This document shows, one piece after another, positions 49,230-57,759 of a stretch of 64,000 nucleotides of DNA. Each line of letters starts with the position of its first letter. The first letter of the stretch is position 1. The stretch lies in assembly GCF_015245355.1 (NCBI RefSeq), contig NZ_CP063311.1:1573217-1637216 (forward strand), in the 5' to 3' direction. The position numbers were made by a program, and so were the translations under genes. This stretch comes from Anabaenopsis elenkinii CCIBt3563 (GTDB lineage: Bacteria > Cyanobacteriota > Cyanobacteriia > Cyanobacteriales > Nostocaceae). The notes under the pieces are model-generated. The model did not search any database. It was given only the letters and a program-made list of their open reading frames with translations, and was not told where the DNA came from.

Positions 49230-50351
49230 GTGTTTGTATTTATGTTTGATTCCTCTGATCATATTCATCTTCTCCCCCCCCGACGTGGGAAGCATAAAAT
49301 TTTTATTGGTATGGCTCCCGGTGTCGGTAAAACTTACAAAATGCTTGAGGAAGCACATCAACTCAAGCAAGATGGAATTGATGTAGTGATCGGGATCTTA
49401 GAAACTCATGGACGCAAAGAAACCGCCATGAAAGCTGCGGGAATAGAGGTAATTCCCCAAAAAGCTTTTATCCACCAGAACGTTACTCTACAGGAAATAG
49501 ATACAGATGCAATTGTGCAACGTTCCCCTCAACTCGTTTTAGTGGATGAACTCGCTCATACTAACGCCCCTGGTTCCCCAAGAAAAAAACGCTATCAGGA
49601 TGTAGAAGTCATTTTAGCAGCGGGAATAGATGTTTATTCCACTGTTAATATTCAACATTTGGAAAGTTTGAATGATTTAGTCGCCAGAATTACAGGTGTT
49701 GTGGTGCGAGAGCGCATTCCTGATTATGTGTTAGATGAGGCTGATGCTGTTGTGGTTATTGATGTGACACCACAAACTTTAGAAGAGCGCTTAGAAGAAG
49801 GTAAAATTTACGCGGCTGAAAAAATTGACCAGTCTCTGAAAAACTTTTTTCGGCGTCGTAATCTGATTGCTTTAAGGGAACTAGCATTAAGAGAAGTAGC
49901 AGATACCGTAGAAGAACAAGCAAATACTGCCAACTTTTTACAACCCAATTACAACATTCAAGAACGGGTGTTAGTATGTGTATCTACTTATCCTGGTTCT
50001 GTGCAATTATTACGCCGAGGCGCACGGATTGCTCACTATATGAATGCTCGACTGTATGGTGTGTTTGTGGCCAATCCTGAACGATTCCTGACTAAGGAAG
50101 AAACTTTACATCTAGATACCTGTGAGCATTTATGCCAAGATTTTGGCGGAGAGTTTCTACATATTAAAAGCCAAAATGTTGCTCAAGAAATTTCTCAAGT
50201 AGCAACAAACTATCATATTACACAAATTATTATTGGTGAAACTAAGCAGCCGCGTTGGCAAACATGGTTTCAAAAGTCTTTTACTCAACAAATGATAGAC
50301 TTAACTAGAAATAGAAATATAGATTTACATATTATTTCCACAGATAAATAA
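49230..50351 (+). CDS. kdpD: KdpD-like N-terminal regulator without kinase domain
   Basis: A 373-residue protein with the KdpD sensor domain: Walker A (MAPGVGKTYKM) near residues 29-37, Walker B-like VLVDELAHTNAPGS and the conserved RRRNLIALRELALREVAD stretch. A universal-stress-protein-like domain covers about 245-373. The four membrane helices, histidine kinase and ATPase parts of E. coli KdpD are absent. This short form is the usual cyanobacterial KdpD, so it is not a recent truncation. It follows kdpG by 11 bases and probably senses K+ or stress to control the operon. Confidence 0.88.
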   Translation: MFVFMFDSSDHIHLLPPRRGKHKIFIGMAPGVGKTYKMLEEAHQLKQDGIDVVIGILETHGRKETAMKAAGIEVIPQKAFIHQNVTLQEIDTDAIVQRSPQLVLVDELAHTNAPGSPRKKRYQDVEVILAAGIDVYSTVNIQHLESLNDLVARITGVVVRERIPDYVLDEADAVVVIDVTPQTLEERLEEGKIYAAEKIDQSLKNFFRRRNLIALRELALREVADTVEEQANTANFLQPNYNIQERVLVCVSTYPGSVQLLRRGARIAHYMNARLYGVFVANPERFLTKEETLHLDTCEHLCQDFGGEFLHIKSQNVAQEISQVATNYHITQIIIGETKQPRWQTWFQKSFTQQMIDLTRNRNIDLHIISTDK

Positions 50352-50381
50352 CTCATAGGATTAATTCAATTAACTTGTAAA

Positions 50382-51032
50382 TCAATGTTCAAATAAATCT
50401 TTAAATTGTAATAAATCTAAGGTAACAAGGGTCGGTAAAACTTGAAAACATTCTTGAGCAATTTCCCACCGTTCTTCCCGTTTGAGTATCGCTGTAAGTT
50501 TTTGCTGTACACTCAGTAGGTAGCGGACATCATTAGCAGCATAATTGAGTTGAGCCTCTGACAAATTAGCAGCGTTACCCCAATCGGAACTCTGAGAGCT
50601 TTTATCTAATTCTATATGTTCTAATTCCTGGACTACATCTTTGAGTCCGTGACGATTGGTGTAGGTACGAGCTAGCTTACTGGCAATTTTGGTACAAAAT
50701 ACAGGTTTAACTTGAATCCCCAGATGATAACGCAAAGCCGCAATATCAAAGCGGGCGAAGTGGAAAACTTTCACCACGTTGACCGCTTCCAAAAGTATCT
50801 TTAAATTTGGGGCTTCGGTTTGGCCTTTGGTGATACCAATTACCGTAACTTGTCCCTGAAGATTACATAGCTGAACTAGACAGAGGCGATCGCGCTGTGG
50901 TAATAATCCCATAGTTTCAGTATCCACAGCGATCGCATCGGATTTTAAATACTCAGCCAAAGCAGCCTCAGTCAAGTCACCTATGGCTGCGCCGCGTAGG
51001 CTATCGCTGATTTGAAAATCTTGTAATGTCAT
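50382..51032 (-). CDS. Ribonuclease D-like 3'-5' exonuclease
   Basis: A 216-residue DEDDy exonuclease. Exo I is AIAVDTETMGL, Exo II lies in VKVFHFARFDIAALRYHLG, and Exo III is LNYAANDVRYLL, all with their catalytic acidic residues. The HRDC domain of full RNase D is absent, as in many cyanobacterial homologues. It trims RNA 3' ends, probably tRNA precursors. The N-terminus carries an SDSLRGAAIGDL segment encoded by a dispersed repeat (50981-51006). The gene is convergent with kdpD, with 30 bases between them. Confidence 0.88.
   Translation of the reverse strand: MTLQDFQISDSLRGAAIGDLTEAALAEYLKSDAIAVDTETMGLLPQRDRLCLVQLCNLQGQVTVIGITKGQTEAPNLKILLEAVNVVKVFHFARFDIAALRYHLGIQVKPVFCTKIASKLARTYTNRHGLKDVVQELEHIELDKSSQSSDWGNAANLSEAQLNYAANDVRYLLSVQQKLTAILKREERWEIAQECFQVLPTLVTLDLLQFKDLFEH
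50981..51006. repeat. Small dispersed repeat inserted in the RNase D-like gene
   Basis: CTATGGCTGCGCCGCGTAGG followed by CTATCG is an imperfect palindrome like those scattered in Nostoc-type genomes. Here it falls within codons 10-18 and keeps the frame, adding LRGAAIGD-type residues. Confidence 0.6.
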
Positions 51033-51120
51033 GAACTACCCAAATATAAATGTAATGTGTCTGAGAAAAAAACTATCAGACACTACATTAATTATGCTGC
51101 CAACATCGGTGTAAATCAAT

Positions 51121-51675
51121 CTATCTACTGCGAATAAAAATTTGAGTTAGGTAAACTTCCCCTTCCTGATTGGTAGCAACACCAATTCCGGTGAGGTCGT
51201 AGTCGCCACGAATATTCTGCAAGTGTTGCGGACTTTTGAGCCACCCGGTAATGGCTTCGCCGACTGGATTACTATATCCTTTATTTAAGGCTAGATTCTC
51301 TGAGGCGTTATTATACTTTAGGGGAATGGCGGTGACCCGCTCTTCAAATCCCTCATGGCTAAACGGGACTTTACCATTAGCCATGTTTTGGCTATGAATC
51401 CTCGCCTGTTGAGTAATATGTGTATTTAGCCTCAACTTTGGCAGATTCTGAGACACTCGATATTGGTTAATTTCGTCAAAAACTGATTTCTCTAGTGCAT
51501 TGGTTTGAATACTAGTAGTAGTACTTAACATTGCCACCTGACTCGGAGGAATTAACAAAGGTTGACCAGCATTAGTCTGCTCTGTAGAATTGTGAGCTCT
51601 TATGGAGGTATTCATTAATCCACTTCCCAGGACAAGCACACTTATAATGATGCCAACAGCAGGTTGTCGAAACAT
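51121..51675 (-). CDS. CAP-domain (SCP/PR1-like) secreted protein
   Basis: A 184-residue protein with an N-terminal signal segment (VGIIISVLVLGSGLMNTSIRA). The CAP domain covers about 62-184, with EINQYRVSQNLPKLRLN, ARIHSQNMANGKVPFSHEGFEERV and HLQNIRGDYDLTGIGVA. Bacterial YkwD-like CAP proteins are secreted, with unclear roles. The CAP His in FSHEGF is present. It is divergent from the DNA methyltransferase gene, with 169 AT-rich bases between. Confidence 0.85.
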   Translation of the reverse strand: MFRQPAVGIIISVLVLGSGLMNTSIRAHNSTEQTNAGQPLLIPPSQVAMLSTTTSIQTNALEKSVFDEINQYRVSQNLPKLRLNTHITQQARIHSQNMANGKVPFSHEGFEERVTAIPLKYNNASENLALNKGYSNPVGEAITGWLKSPQHLQNIRGDYDLTGIGVATNQEGEVYLTQIFIRSR

Positions 51676-51844
51676 GGAAAGTTGCTTGATATATATAATT
51701 AGTAGACCTATAATCTAACTTCTGGTTCTAGGAATATATAACAGGATAATCTCGAAAATTAGTTAAATTCCGCCATTCTGGCAAATAATCTTAGTTGTAA
51801 GTTATACACTTAGAACAAATTTAGTCAGTTGCCGAGATATTTTT

Positions 51845-52762
51845 ATGAATAATTTTTTCAGTGGTGATGAGGCTCTACTATCAGAAGATATGCCCTTAAA
51901 TCCTTATTACACCCAACAGTGGGGAAAAGCATATTTAGGAGATAGCTTACAGCTATTAAGATCCATAGCACCCAATAGTATTAATCTTATCCTCACTTCA
52001 CCGCCATTCGCTCTCACACGTCAAAAAGCATATGGTAATCAAACTCCGGAAAAATATCTTGAATGGTTTTTACCTTTCGCCGAGGAGTTTAAAAGGGTTT
52101 TAAGTGATGATGGCTCATTAATTTTAGACTTGGGCGGCGCTTACCTGCGTGGTCATCCAGTCCGAAGTATCTACCAATATGAACTTTTAGTAAAACTGTG
52201 CAAAGAAATGGGCTTTTTTCTAGCCCAAGAATTATATCACTACAATCCAGCAAGATTACCCACTCCTGCTGAGTGGGTGACAATCAGACGAGTGCGTGTA
52301 AAAGACTCGGTAAATGTAGTTTGGTGGTTGTCAAAAACACCAAATCCTAAGGCCGATAATCGCAAAGTTTTAAAACCATATAGCCACAGTATGAAACACC
52401 TGCTCAAAAATGGCTATAAAGCTCAAATGCGCCCCAGTGGTCATGATATTTCGGATAAGTTTCAGAAGGATAACCAGGGCGCAATTCCCCCAAATTTATT
52501 AGAAATTGCCAATACTGAATCCAATAGCGCTTATTTACGGCGTTGTAAAGCAGAAGGGATTAAACCCCACCCCGCGCGGTTTCCTCTCAAGTTCGCTGAA
52601 TTTTTCATCAAGTTTTTAACTGATGAGGGTGATATGGTGTTAGACCCCTTTGCAGGTTCTAACACCACTGGGTTTGTAGCTGAAACTTGGGAACGCCGAT
52701 GGATTTCTTGTGAAATTAATCAGGATTATGTGATGGGGAGTCTTTATCGGTTTAGTGATTGA
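51845..52762 (+). CDS. Orphan N4-cytosine/N6-adenine DNA methyltransferase (DmtB-like)
   Basis: A 305-residue beta-class methyltransferase: the catalytic motif TSPPF (residues 51-55) comes before the SAM-binding motif DPFAGS (near 272). TSPPF is more usual in N4-cytosine enzymes. Cyanobacteria conserve solitary enzymes of this kind, and the Anabaena DmtB and Synechocystis sll0729 enzymes methylate GGCC. The resemblance suggests this function but is not proven. No restriction gene is adjacent. Its last 19 bases overlap the 3' end of convergent larE. Confidence 0.82.
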   Translation: MNNFFSGDEALLSEDMPLNPYYTQQWGKAYLGDSLQLLRSIAPNSINLILTSPPFALTRQKAYGNQTPEKYLEWFLPFAEEFKRVLSDDGSLILDLGGAYLRGHPVRSIYQYELLVKLCKEMGFFLAQELYHYNPARLPTPAEWVTIRRVRVKDSVNVVWWLSKTPNPKADNRKVLKPYSHSMKHLLKNGYKAQMRPSGHDISDKFQKDNQGAIPPNLLEIANTESNSAYLRRCKAEGIKPHPARFPLKFAEFFIKFLTDEGDMVLDPFAGSNTTGFVAETWERRWISCEINQDYVMGSLYRFSD

Positions 52763-53565
52763 AGGGGGAGATGTTGATTTAATTTACCGCTGCGGTATCC
52801 TTCTAAATCTAGAGTGACATAGATAAATCCTAATTCCTGAAATGTACAAACTAGGGACTGTAAGTCGGTAGTCAAGATAAAATCTTTGATATTTGCTGGT
52901 AATAATTCAATTCTGGCGGTATCACCTTCAGAACGCACGCGCAAATTCTCCCAACCCAGTTTTCGCAGATAAATTTCTGCCCTACCTACTCTTTGTAACT
53001 TGGCTATGGTAATCTCTTCACCGTAGGGAAAGCGAGAACTCAGACAAGGTTGAGCGGGTTTATCCCACCAGGGTAAACCAAGTTGTTGTGAAAGTTGACG
53101 GACTTCGGCTTTACTCACACCGACCTCTGCTAAAGGCGATCGCGCACCTCTTTCTTTAGCTGCTTGAATTCCTGGGCGATAGTCCTGTAAGTCATCAGCA
53201 TTCACCCCATCTACTACATAGGGATAACCTAACTCCTCTGCTAAGGGTTTTAGGGTATCATGCAATTCACTTTTGCAAAAATAACAACGGTTGACAGGGT
53301 TAGAGGTGTAATTGGGATTGTCCATTTCATGAGTTTGGACTATCCTATGGGGAATCCCTATGGTTGCAGCTTGAATTTTCGCATCTTCTAGTTCTTCTGG
53401 TAACAGGGAAGGAGAAACAGCTGTGACAGCTAAAGCGCGATCGCCCAATACATCATAAGCAATCTTGGCCACCAAAGTGCTATCAATCCCCCCAGAGTAG
53501 GCAATTAGAGCCATCTCCATTTCCCTAAATAAAACTTTTAACTGCTCAAATTTTTCTGTCAACAT
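52744..53565 (-). CDS. larE: ATP-dependent sacrificial sulfur transferase LarE
   Basis: A PP-loop enzyme (SGGIDSTLVAK at residues 18-28 from this start) that donates sulfur from its own Cys to make the nickel-pincer cofactor. The conserved CYFCKSELHDTL and QPCLSSRFPYG are present; the latter contains the sacrificial Cys. I choose MLTEKFEQLK at 53565, which fits the family, over an in-frame Met 12 codons upstream. Lactate racemase (larA), larB and larC are not in the window, as in many organisms where larE stands alone. The role in this organism is unknown. Confidence 0.9.
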   Translation of the reverse strand: MLTEKFEQLKVLFREMEMALIAYSGGIDSTLVAKIAYDVLGDRALAVTAVSPSLLPEELEDAKIQAATIGIPHRIVQTHEMDNPNYTSNPVNRCYFCKSELHDTLKPLAEELGYPYVVDGVNADDLQDYRPGIQAAKERGARSPLAEVGVSKAEVRQLSQQLGLPWWDKPAQPCLSSRFPYGEEITIAKLQRVGRAEIYLRKLGWENLRVRSEGDTARIELLPANIKDFILTTDLQSLVCTFQELGFIYVTLDLEGYRSGKLNQHLPLQSLNR

Positions 53566-53660
53566 GATTTTCAAATCTGCTCCCAACCCTATAGCACCCA
53601 ATTAATTCTATTCTAGGGGATATATATATGGGTTTAACACCCACCGAAAACATCAAACTT

Positions 53661-54527
53661 ATGGATATACAAATTGTTCAACTAATTGTTAATGGTATAG
53701 CGGTAGGTAGCATTATCGCCCTGGCCGCGGTGGGATTGACCCTGACCTATGGTATTTTACGGTTATCTAATTTTGCTCACGGTGATTTTCTTACTCTCTC
53801 TGCCTATTTGACCCTGTTACTCAATACCGGTGGTATGAATATTTGGCTATCCATGATTCTGGCGGCCGCGGGAACAGTAGTAGCAATGCTGCTCTCAGAA
53901 AAGTTGTTATGGGCAAGAATGCGCTCTATTCGTGCTACCTCCACAACCTTAATTATTATTTCCATTGGGCTGGCTTTATTCCTGCGCAATGGTATTATTT
54001 TTATCTGGGGCGGCCAGAACCAAAATTACAATTTACCCGTTACCACTGCTTTGAATATTTTTGGCATCAGGATACCCCAAAATCAATTGCTGGTATTCGG
54101 GTTAGCAGTGGTGGCAATTTTCGCGTTGCACTATCTGCTGCAAAATACCAAAATTGGTAAAGCCATGCGTGCGGTTGCTGATGATTTAGACTTAGCCAGA
54201 GTTTCGGGGATTAATGTCGAGCAAGTCATCCTCTGGACTTGGATTATTGCGGGGATATTTACCTCTTTGGGTGGGAGTATGTATGGCTTGATTACAGCTG
54301 TACGTCCCAATATGGGCTGGTTTTTGATTTTACCCTTATTCGCTTCCGTGATTTTAGGTGGTATTGGTAACCCCTACGGTGCGATCGCCGCCGCCTTTAT
54401 TATTGGTATTGCCCAAGAACTGAGCACTTTATGGATTGGTTCACAGTATAAACAAGGTATAGCACTGTTAATGATGATTTTGGTGCTGCTCATTCGCCCA
54501 AAAGGTTTATTTAAAGGTACGATTTAA
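53661..54527 (+). CDS. natD: Branched-chain/neutral amino acid ABC transporter permease (NatD/LivH)
   Basis: A 288-residue inner membrane permease from the Met at 53661 (MDIQIVQLIVNGIAVGSIIALAAVGL); an upstream Met at 53628 adds 11 residues. It has about eight helices, the conserved LRLSNFAHGDF and the coupling segment KAMRAVADDLDLARVSGI. In Anabaena NatD is the LivH-like permease of the N-II neutral and acidic amino acid system, and cyanobacterial natD genes usually stand apart from natC and natE. No partner transport gene is adjacent, which fits that. The assignment to NatD rather than another LivH is inferred. Confidence 0.8.
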   Translation: MDIQIVQLIVNGIAVGSIIALAAVGLTLTYGILRLSNFAHGDFLTLSAYLTLLLNTGGMNIWLSMILAAAGTVVAMLLSEKLLWARMRSIRATSTTLIIISIGLALFLRNGIIFIWGGQNQNYNLPVTTALNIFGIRIPQNQLLVFGLAVVAIFALHYLLQNTKIGKAMRAVADDLDLARVSGINVEQVILWTWIIAGIFTSLGGSMYGLITAVRPNMGWFLILPLFASVILGGIGNPYGAIAAAFIIGIAQELSTLWIGSQYKQGIALLMMILVLLIRPKGLFKGTI

Positions 54528-54547
54528 GCAGCACCTTCCACTTCTAA

Positions 54548-54682
54548 TTATTCAATGATGTGGAAATAATAAGCTGCAACTAAGAAGTTAACAGCTAATA
54601 ACAGCAAGGCCCAGGCCGCACGGAAGGTGTAGGGGGGTTTAGCACCTGTTGCTGGAACGGGGGAATTTTGAACTTTAGCCAT
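54548..54682 (-). CDS. psaX: Photosystem I subunit PsaX
   Basis: A 44-residue single-helix protein: MAKVQNSPVPATGAKPPYTF, then the RAAWALLLLAVNFLVAAYYF helix. The AFR/TFRxxWAxLLLAxNFLVAAYYF pattern matches PsaX of cyanobacterial photosystem I, a peripheral subunit that binds one chlorophyll. The ATG at 54682 has a GGAGAA ribosome binding site upstream. It is too short for a normal length cut-off. lipA lies upstream on the same strand. Confidence 0.93.
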   Translation of the reverse strand: MAKVQNSPVPATGAKPPYTFRAAWALLLLAVNFLVAAYYFHIIE

Positions 54683-54766
54683 CAGTCGTTCTCCTTCTTT
54701 TTTGACTTTATTCAGAAATACCAAACAGCTGTACCAAAAAACCAAAATTCTTTAAAAATATTTGTG

Positions 54767-55684
54767 TCAACCTTCCTCACCAGCATGGTAAGAGCTACGC
54801 ACCAAAGGACCACAGCGGACGTGGTTAAATCCCATTTCCCGTGCTACCTGCGATAGTGCATCAAATTCTTCTGGTGTCCAGTATTTTTGCACTGGCAAAT
54901 GTTCTAAGGAAGGACGCATATATTGGCCGATAGTGAGGCGATCGCATCCTACTGCCCTTAAATCTACCATGGTTTCTATAACTTCTTCCCTAGTTTCTCC
55001 ATGTCCGAGCATTAAACCGGACTTAGTGGGGATAGTAGGATCAATTTCTTTCACCATAGCCAGTACACCCAGGGAGCGATCGTACTTAGCACCCCGACGT
55101 ACCGGACCTGTTAACCGCCGTACCGTCTCCACATTGTGATTAAAACAAGCCGGTTTAGCGGTGACAATTGCGGCTATTCTTGCTCTTTGTCCTGATTCTC
55201 CTGCACCAGCGCCGCCCCAAAAATCTGGTGTTAGCACTTCGATTTGAGTTTCTGGATTTAACAGGCGAATATTATCTATTGTCTTGACAAAATGCCCCGC
55301 TCCCTGGTCTGGTAAATCATCACGGGCTACAGAGGTCAGAACCACATAACGTAATCCCAATAGCTGCACAGCTTCAGCTACTTTTTGCGGTTCCTCTGGG
55401 TCAATAGGCATGGGGGCATGACCCTTATCTACTTGACAAAAAGCACAAGATCGGGTACAGACAGGCCCTAATAGTAAGAAAGTGGCAGTTTTTTGACCAT
55501 AGCATTCTCCTCGGTTGGGGCATCGTCCCTCTTCACAAATTGTATGAATTTGCCGTTGCTTAATAATCCGTTGTACAGTAGAAAGCTCACTAGCCCTGCC
55601 AATAGAGCGGCGTAACCAGCTAGGCATAGTCAAACTCCCGGTGGGGAGGGGTTGGGGTGCTGGTTGTGGCGTAGTCATAGACAT
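54767..55684 (-). CDS. lipA: Lipoyl synthase
   Basis: A 305-residue radical SAM enzyme inserting two sulfurs into protein-bound octanoate to make lipoate. It has the auxiliary cluster motif [12 protein letters not shown] and the radical SAM motif CTRSCAFC, plus the C-terminal [13 protein letters not shown] with the RSSYHA serine ligand. Length is normal. Cyanobacteria often have two lipA genes; this one is downstream of ndhB with no shared function evident. The gene may start two codons later (MTTPQP). Confidence 0.95.
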   Translation of the reverse strand: MSMTTPQPAPQPLPTGSLTMPSWLRRSIGRASELSTVQRIIKQRQIHTICEEGRCPNRGECYGQKTATFLLLGPVCTRSCAFCQVDKGHAPMPIDPEEPQKVAEAVQLLGLRYVVLTSVARDDLPDQGAGHFVKTIDNIRLLNPETQIEVLTPDFWGGAGAGESGQRARIAAIVTAKPACFNHNVETVRRLTGPVRRGAKYDRSLGVLAMVKEIDPTIPTKSGLMLGHGETREEVIETMVDLRAVGCDRLTIGQYMRPSLEHLPVQKYWTPEEFDALSQVAREMGFNHVRCGPLVRSSYHAGEEG

Positions 55685-55794
55685 TTAAGCAATATCCAAA
55701 AGTACTGTAGCCCTAATGATGGCTTTGACACAAATTTAACATAATTCAGCAGGGGTGCTAGTGTCTTGCACCCCCTAAAGTTGCAACATCCAAT

Positions 55795-57357
55795 CTACAA
55801 CTCTTCTAGTTCTGGTGTTGAGATTATACTGACCTGGTTTTTCTCCACCGCTGTTGCTTGTAGCATTGCAGTATTAGAGATAGAGTTGTTAGCCAGTGTA
55901 AATAGTGGATTGGACAAAATCCCCGCGATGGAAGTAGCAATTAAAGTTACTATTAGTCCCACTTGCAAAGGTCTAAATCCTGGTAAGTTCCACTGTACTG
56001 CTGGATAATTTTTGACTACCTCTGACATTTCCTGGGGTTCTTTGACTACCATCATTTTGACCACGCGAATGTAGTAATAGATGGAGACAACACTAGTAAC
56101 TAAGCCCAGTAAAACTAACCAGTAAAGTCCAGCTTGCCAACCAGCCCAGAACAGGTAAATCTTCCCAAAAAACCCAGCTAATGGCGGAATACCACCCAAG
56201 GAAAGTAGAGATATACTCAACCCGAGTGTAAGCAGTGGGTCTTTTTGATACAAGCCAGAGTATTCGGTAATTTGGTCTGTTCCTGTCCGTAGGGAGAAGA
56301 GAATCACGCAGGTAAAACCGCACAGGTTCATGAACAAATACACCATGAGGTAAAATACCATGCTGGCGTATCCGGCTTCAGTTCCCGCAATCATACCAAT
56401 CATCACAAATCCAGCCTGAGCAATGGATGAATAAGCTAACATCCGCTTCATGCTAGTTTGGGCGAGGGCGACTACGTTACCCAATACCATACTTAGGACT
56501 GCAAGGGCAGTGAAAATAAATCTCCATTCCTCCGCAACTAGGGGGAAGACTGTTGTTAGCAAGCGAATGGCTAGGGCAAACCCAGCGGCTTTGGAACCCA
56601 CCGATAAAAAAGCAATCACCGGGGTGGGAGCGCCTTCGTAAACGTCTGGGGTCCACTGGTGAAAGGGTGCGGCGGAGATTTTAAAGCCGATACCGGCAAT
56701 CACGAAAATTAGGGCAATTACCAAACCTAAAGACTGACCAACGTTTGCCGCAGCAATACCATTAGAAATCGCCCCTAATTCTGTTTGTCCACCGGATAGA
56801 CCATACAGCAGGGAAACACCGTATAAAAATATTGCTGTACTGGAGGCTCCAATCAACAGGTATTTCAGCGCAGCTTCGTTAGAGCGGGGGTCGCGCTTAG
56901 TATAACCTGTGAGTAGGTAAGAGGAAATACTGAGGGTTTCCAGTGAGATGAAAATCATCACCAACTCACTAGCACCGGATAAAAACATCCCTCCCAGGGT
57001 AGCAGTGAGCAAAATAGCAATAAATTCTGCTAGAGGAGTACCACTTTGCTCAATGTAGCGAATTGACATCAATATAGTTACCGCAGCAGATAAGGCAATA
57101 ATACCGCGAAAAACAATACTCAGGTCATCACCAATAAAGCTACCGGTAAAGGAAATGGGATTAGTAGCATCCCATTGAAGATAGAGAGCGCCAACCGCAG
57201 CCACTAAACCCGCGATCGCCACATATCCAATCCAGCGTGAGGAGCTACGTCCCAAAATCAAATCAACAATCAAAACCCCTAAGAGGGTGACAATTACAAT
57301 CCCCTCTGGCAAAATCGTTCCAGCATTCAGCTGGGAAGTGAGATTAGAAAAATCCAT
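55795..57357 (-). CDS. ndhB: NAD(P)H-quinone oxidoreductase subunit 2
   Basis: A 520-residue membrane subunit of NDH-1, normal length, with 14 helices. It has [56 protein letters not shown] with the conserved Lys, and the [12 protein letters not shown] block. NdhB is the shared subunit of all cyanobacterial NDH-1 forms, including the CO2-uptake form whose NdhF3/NdhD3/CupA parts are encoded 15 kb away. It is single and complete. Confidence 0.97.
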   Translation of the reverse strand: MDFSNLTSQLNAGTILPEGIVIVTLLGVLIVDLILGRSSSRWIGYVAIAGLVAAVGALYLQWDATNPISFTGSFIGDDLSIVFRGIIALSAAVTILMSIRYIEQSGTPLAEFIAILLTATLGGMFLSGASELVMIFISLETLSISSYLLTGYTKRDPRSNEAALKYLLIGASSTAIFLYGVSLLYGLSGGQTELGAISNGIAAANVGQSLGLVIALIFVIAGIGFKISAAPFHQWTPDVYEGAPTPVIAFLSVGSKAAGFALAIRLLTTVFPLVAEEWRFIFTALAVLSMVLGNVVALAQTSMKRMLAYSSIAQAGFVMIGMIAGTEAGYASMVFYLMVYLFMNLCGFTCVILFSLRTGTDQITEYSGLYQKDPLLTLGLSISLLSLGGIPPLAGFFGKIYLFWAGWQAGLYWLVLLGLVTSVVSIYYYIRVVKMMVVKEPQEMSEVVKNYPAVQWNLPGFRPLQVGLIVTLIATSIAGILSNPLFTLANNSISNTAMLQATAVEKNQVSIISTPELEEL

Positions 57358-57759
57358 GAGATATATAGGTTTTGACCATTAGACATTAAGGAAGCATCTG
57401 AGTTTATTCTATTGTTACGGCTGGATATTTTCGATATTTCTGTAAGGTTTTCTCAAAAATTCTTCCCCTGTCATCCATTGTGGGGAAATTATTTGACCCC
57501 ACCCTCACCCTCCCCTTGTAATGGGAGGGGACTGGATTTGATTGTCTGTTCCGGTGTTCCGGTGTTCCGGTGTTCCCTTAGTTGTGGTTTTAACATTCAT
57601 CTTTTTAGGTGCAAGATGTGAGTAATCCCACACTTGTGAAACTTTTTGAGACTCACATAGATTTAGACTCTAGATTTAGACTAAAAATACAAGCTGCTTG
57701 CATAATCCCTAAGTACCGTATAATTACTGTGGGGGAGTTATCCAAGGAACTAATAACCA
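57358..57759. other. Intergenic region with palindromic repeat core B
   Basis: About 400 bases without a gene between ndhB and hsdR, which are divergent. It contains repeat copy B (57495-57577, listed separately). The right part (57600-57750) is AT-rich and should carry the hsdR promoter; GGGGGAG near 57731 may be part of the leader. Confidence 0.5.
57495..57577. repeat. Dispersed palindromic repeat, copy B
   Basis: ACCCCACCCTCACCCTCCCC is followed by TTGTAATGGGAGGGGACTGG and GATTTGATTG, the same G/C-rich hairpin core as copies A and C. Three TGTTCCGG units (57547-57570) and a partial fourth follow. The terminal inverted repeats of copy C are absent. Confidence 0.75.

Noticed and set aside
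49230-50351. KdpD as a recent truncation
   Set aside because: The short form without kinase domain is the usual cyanobacterial KdpD.
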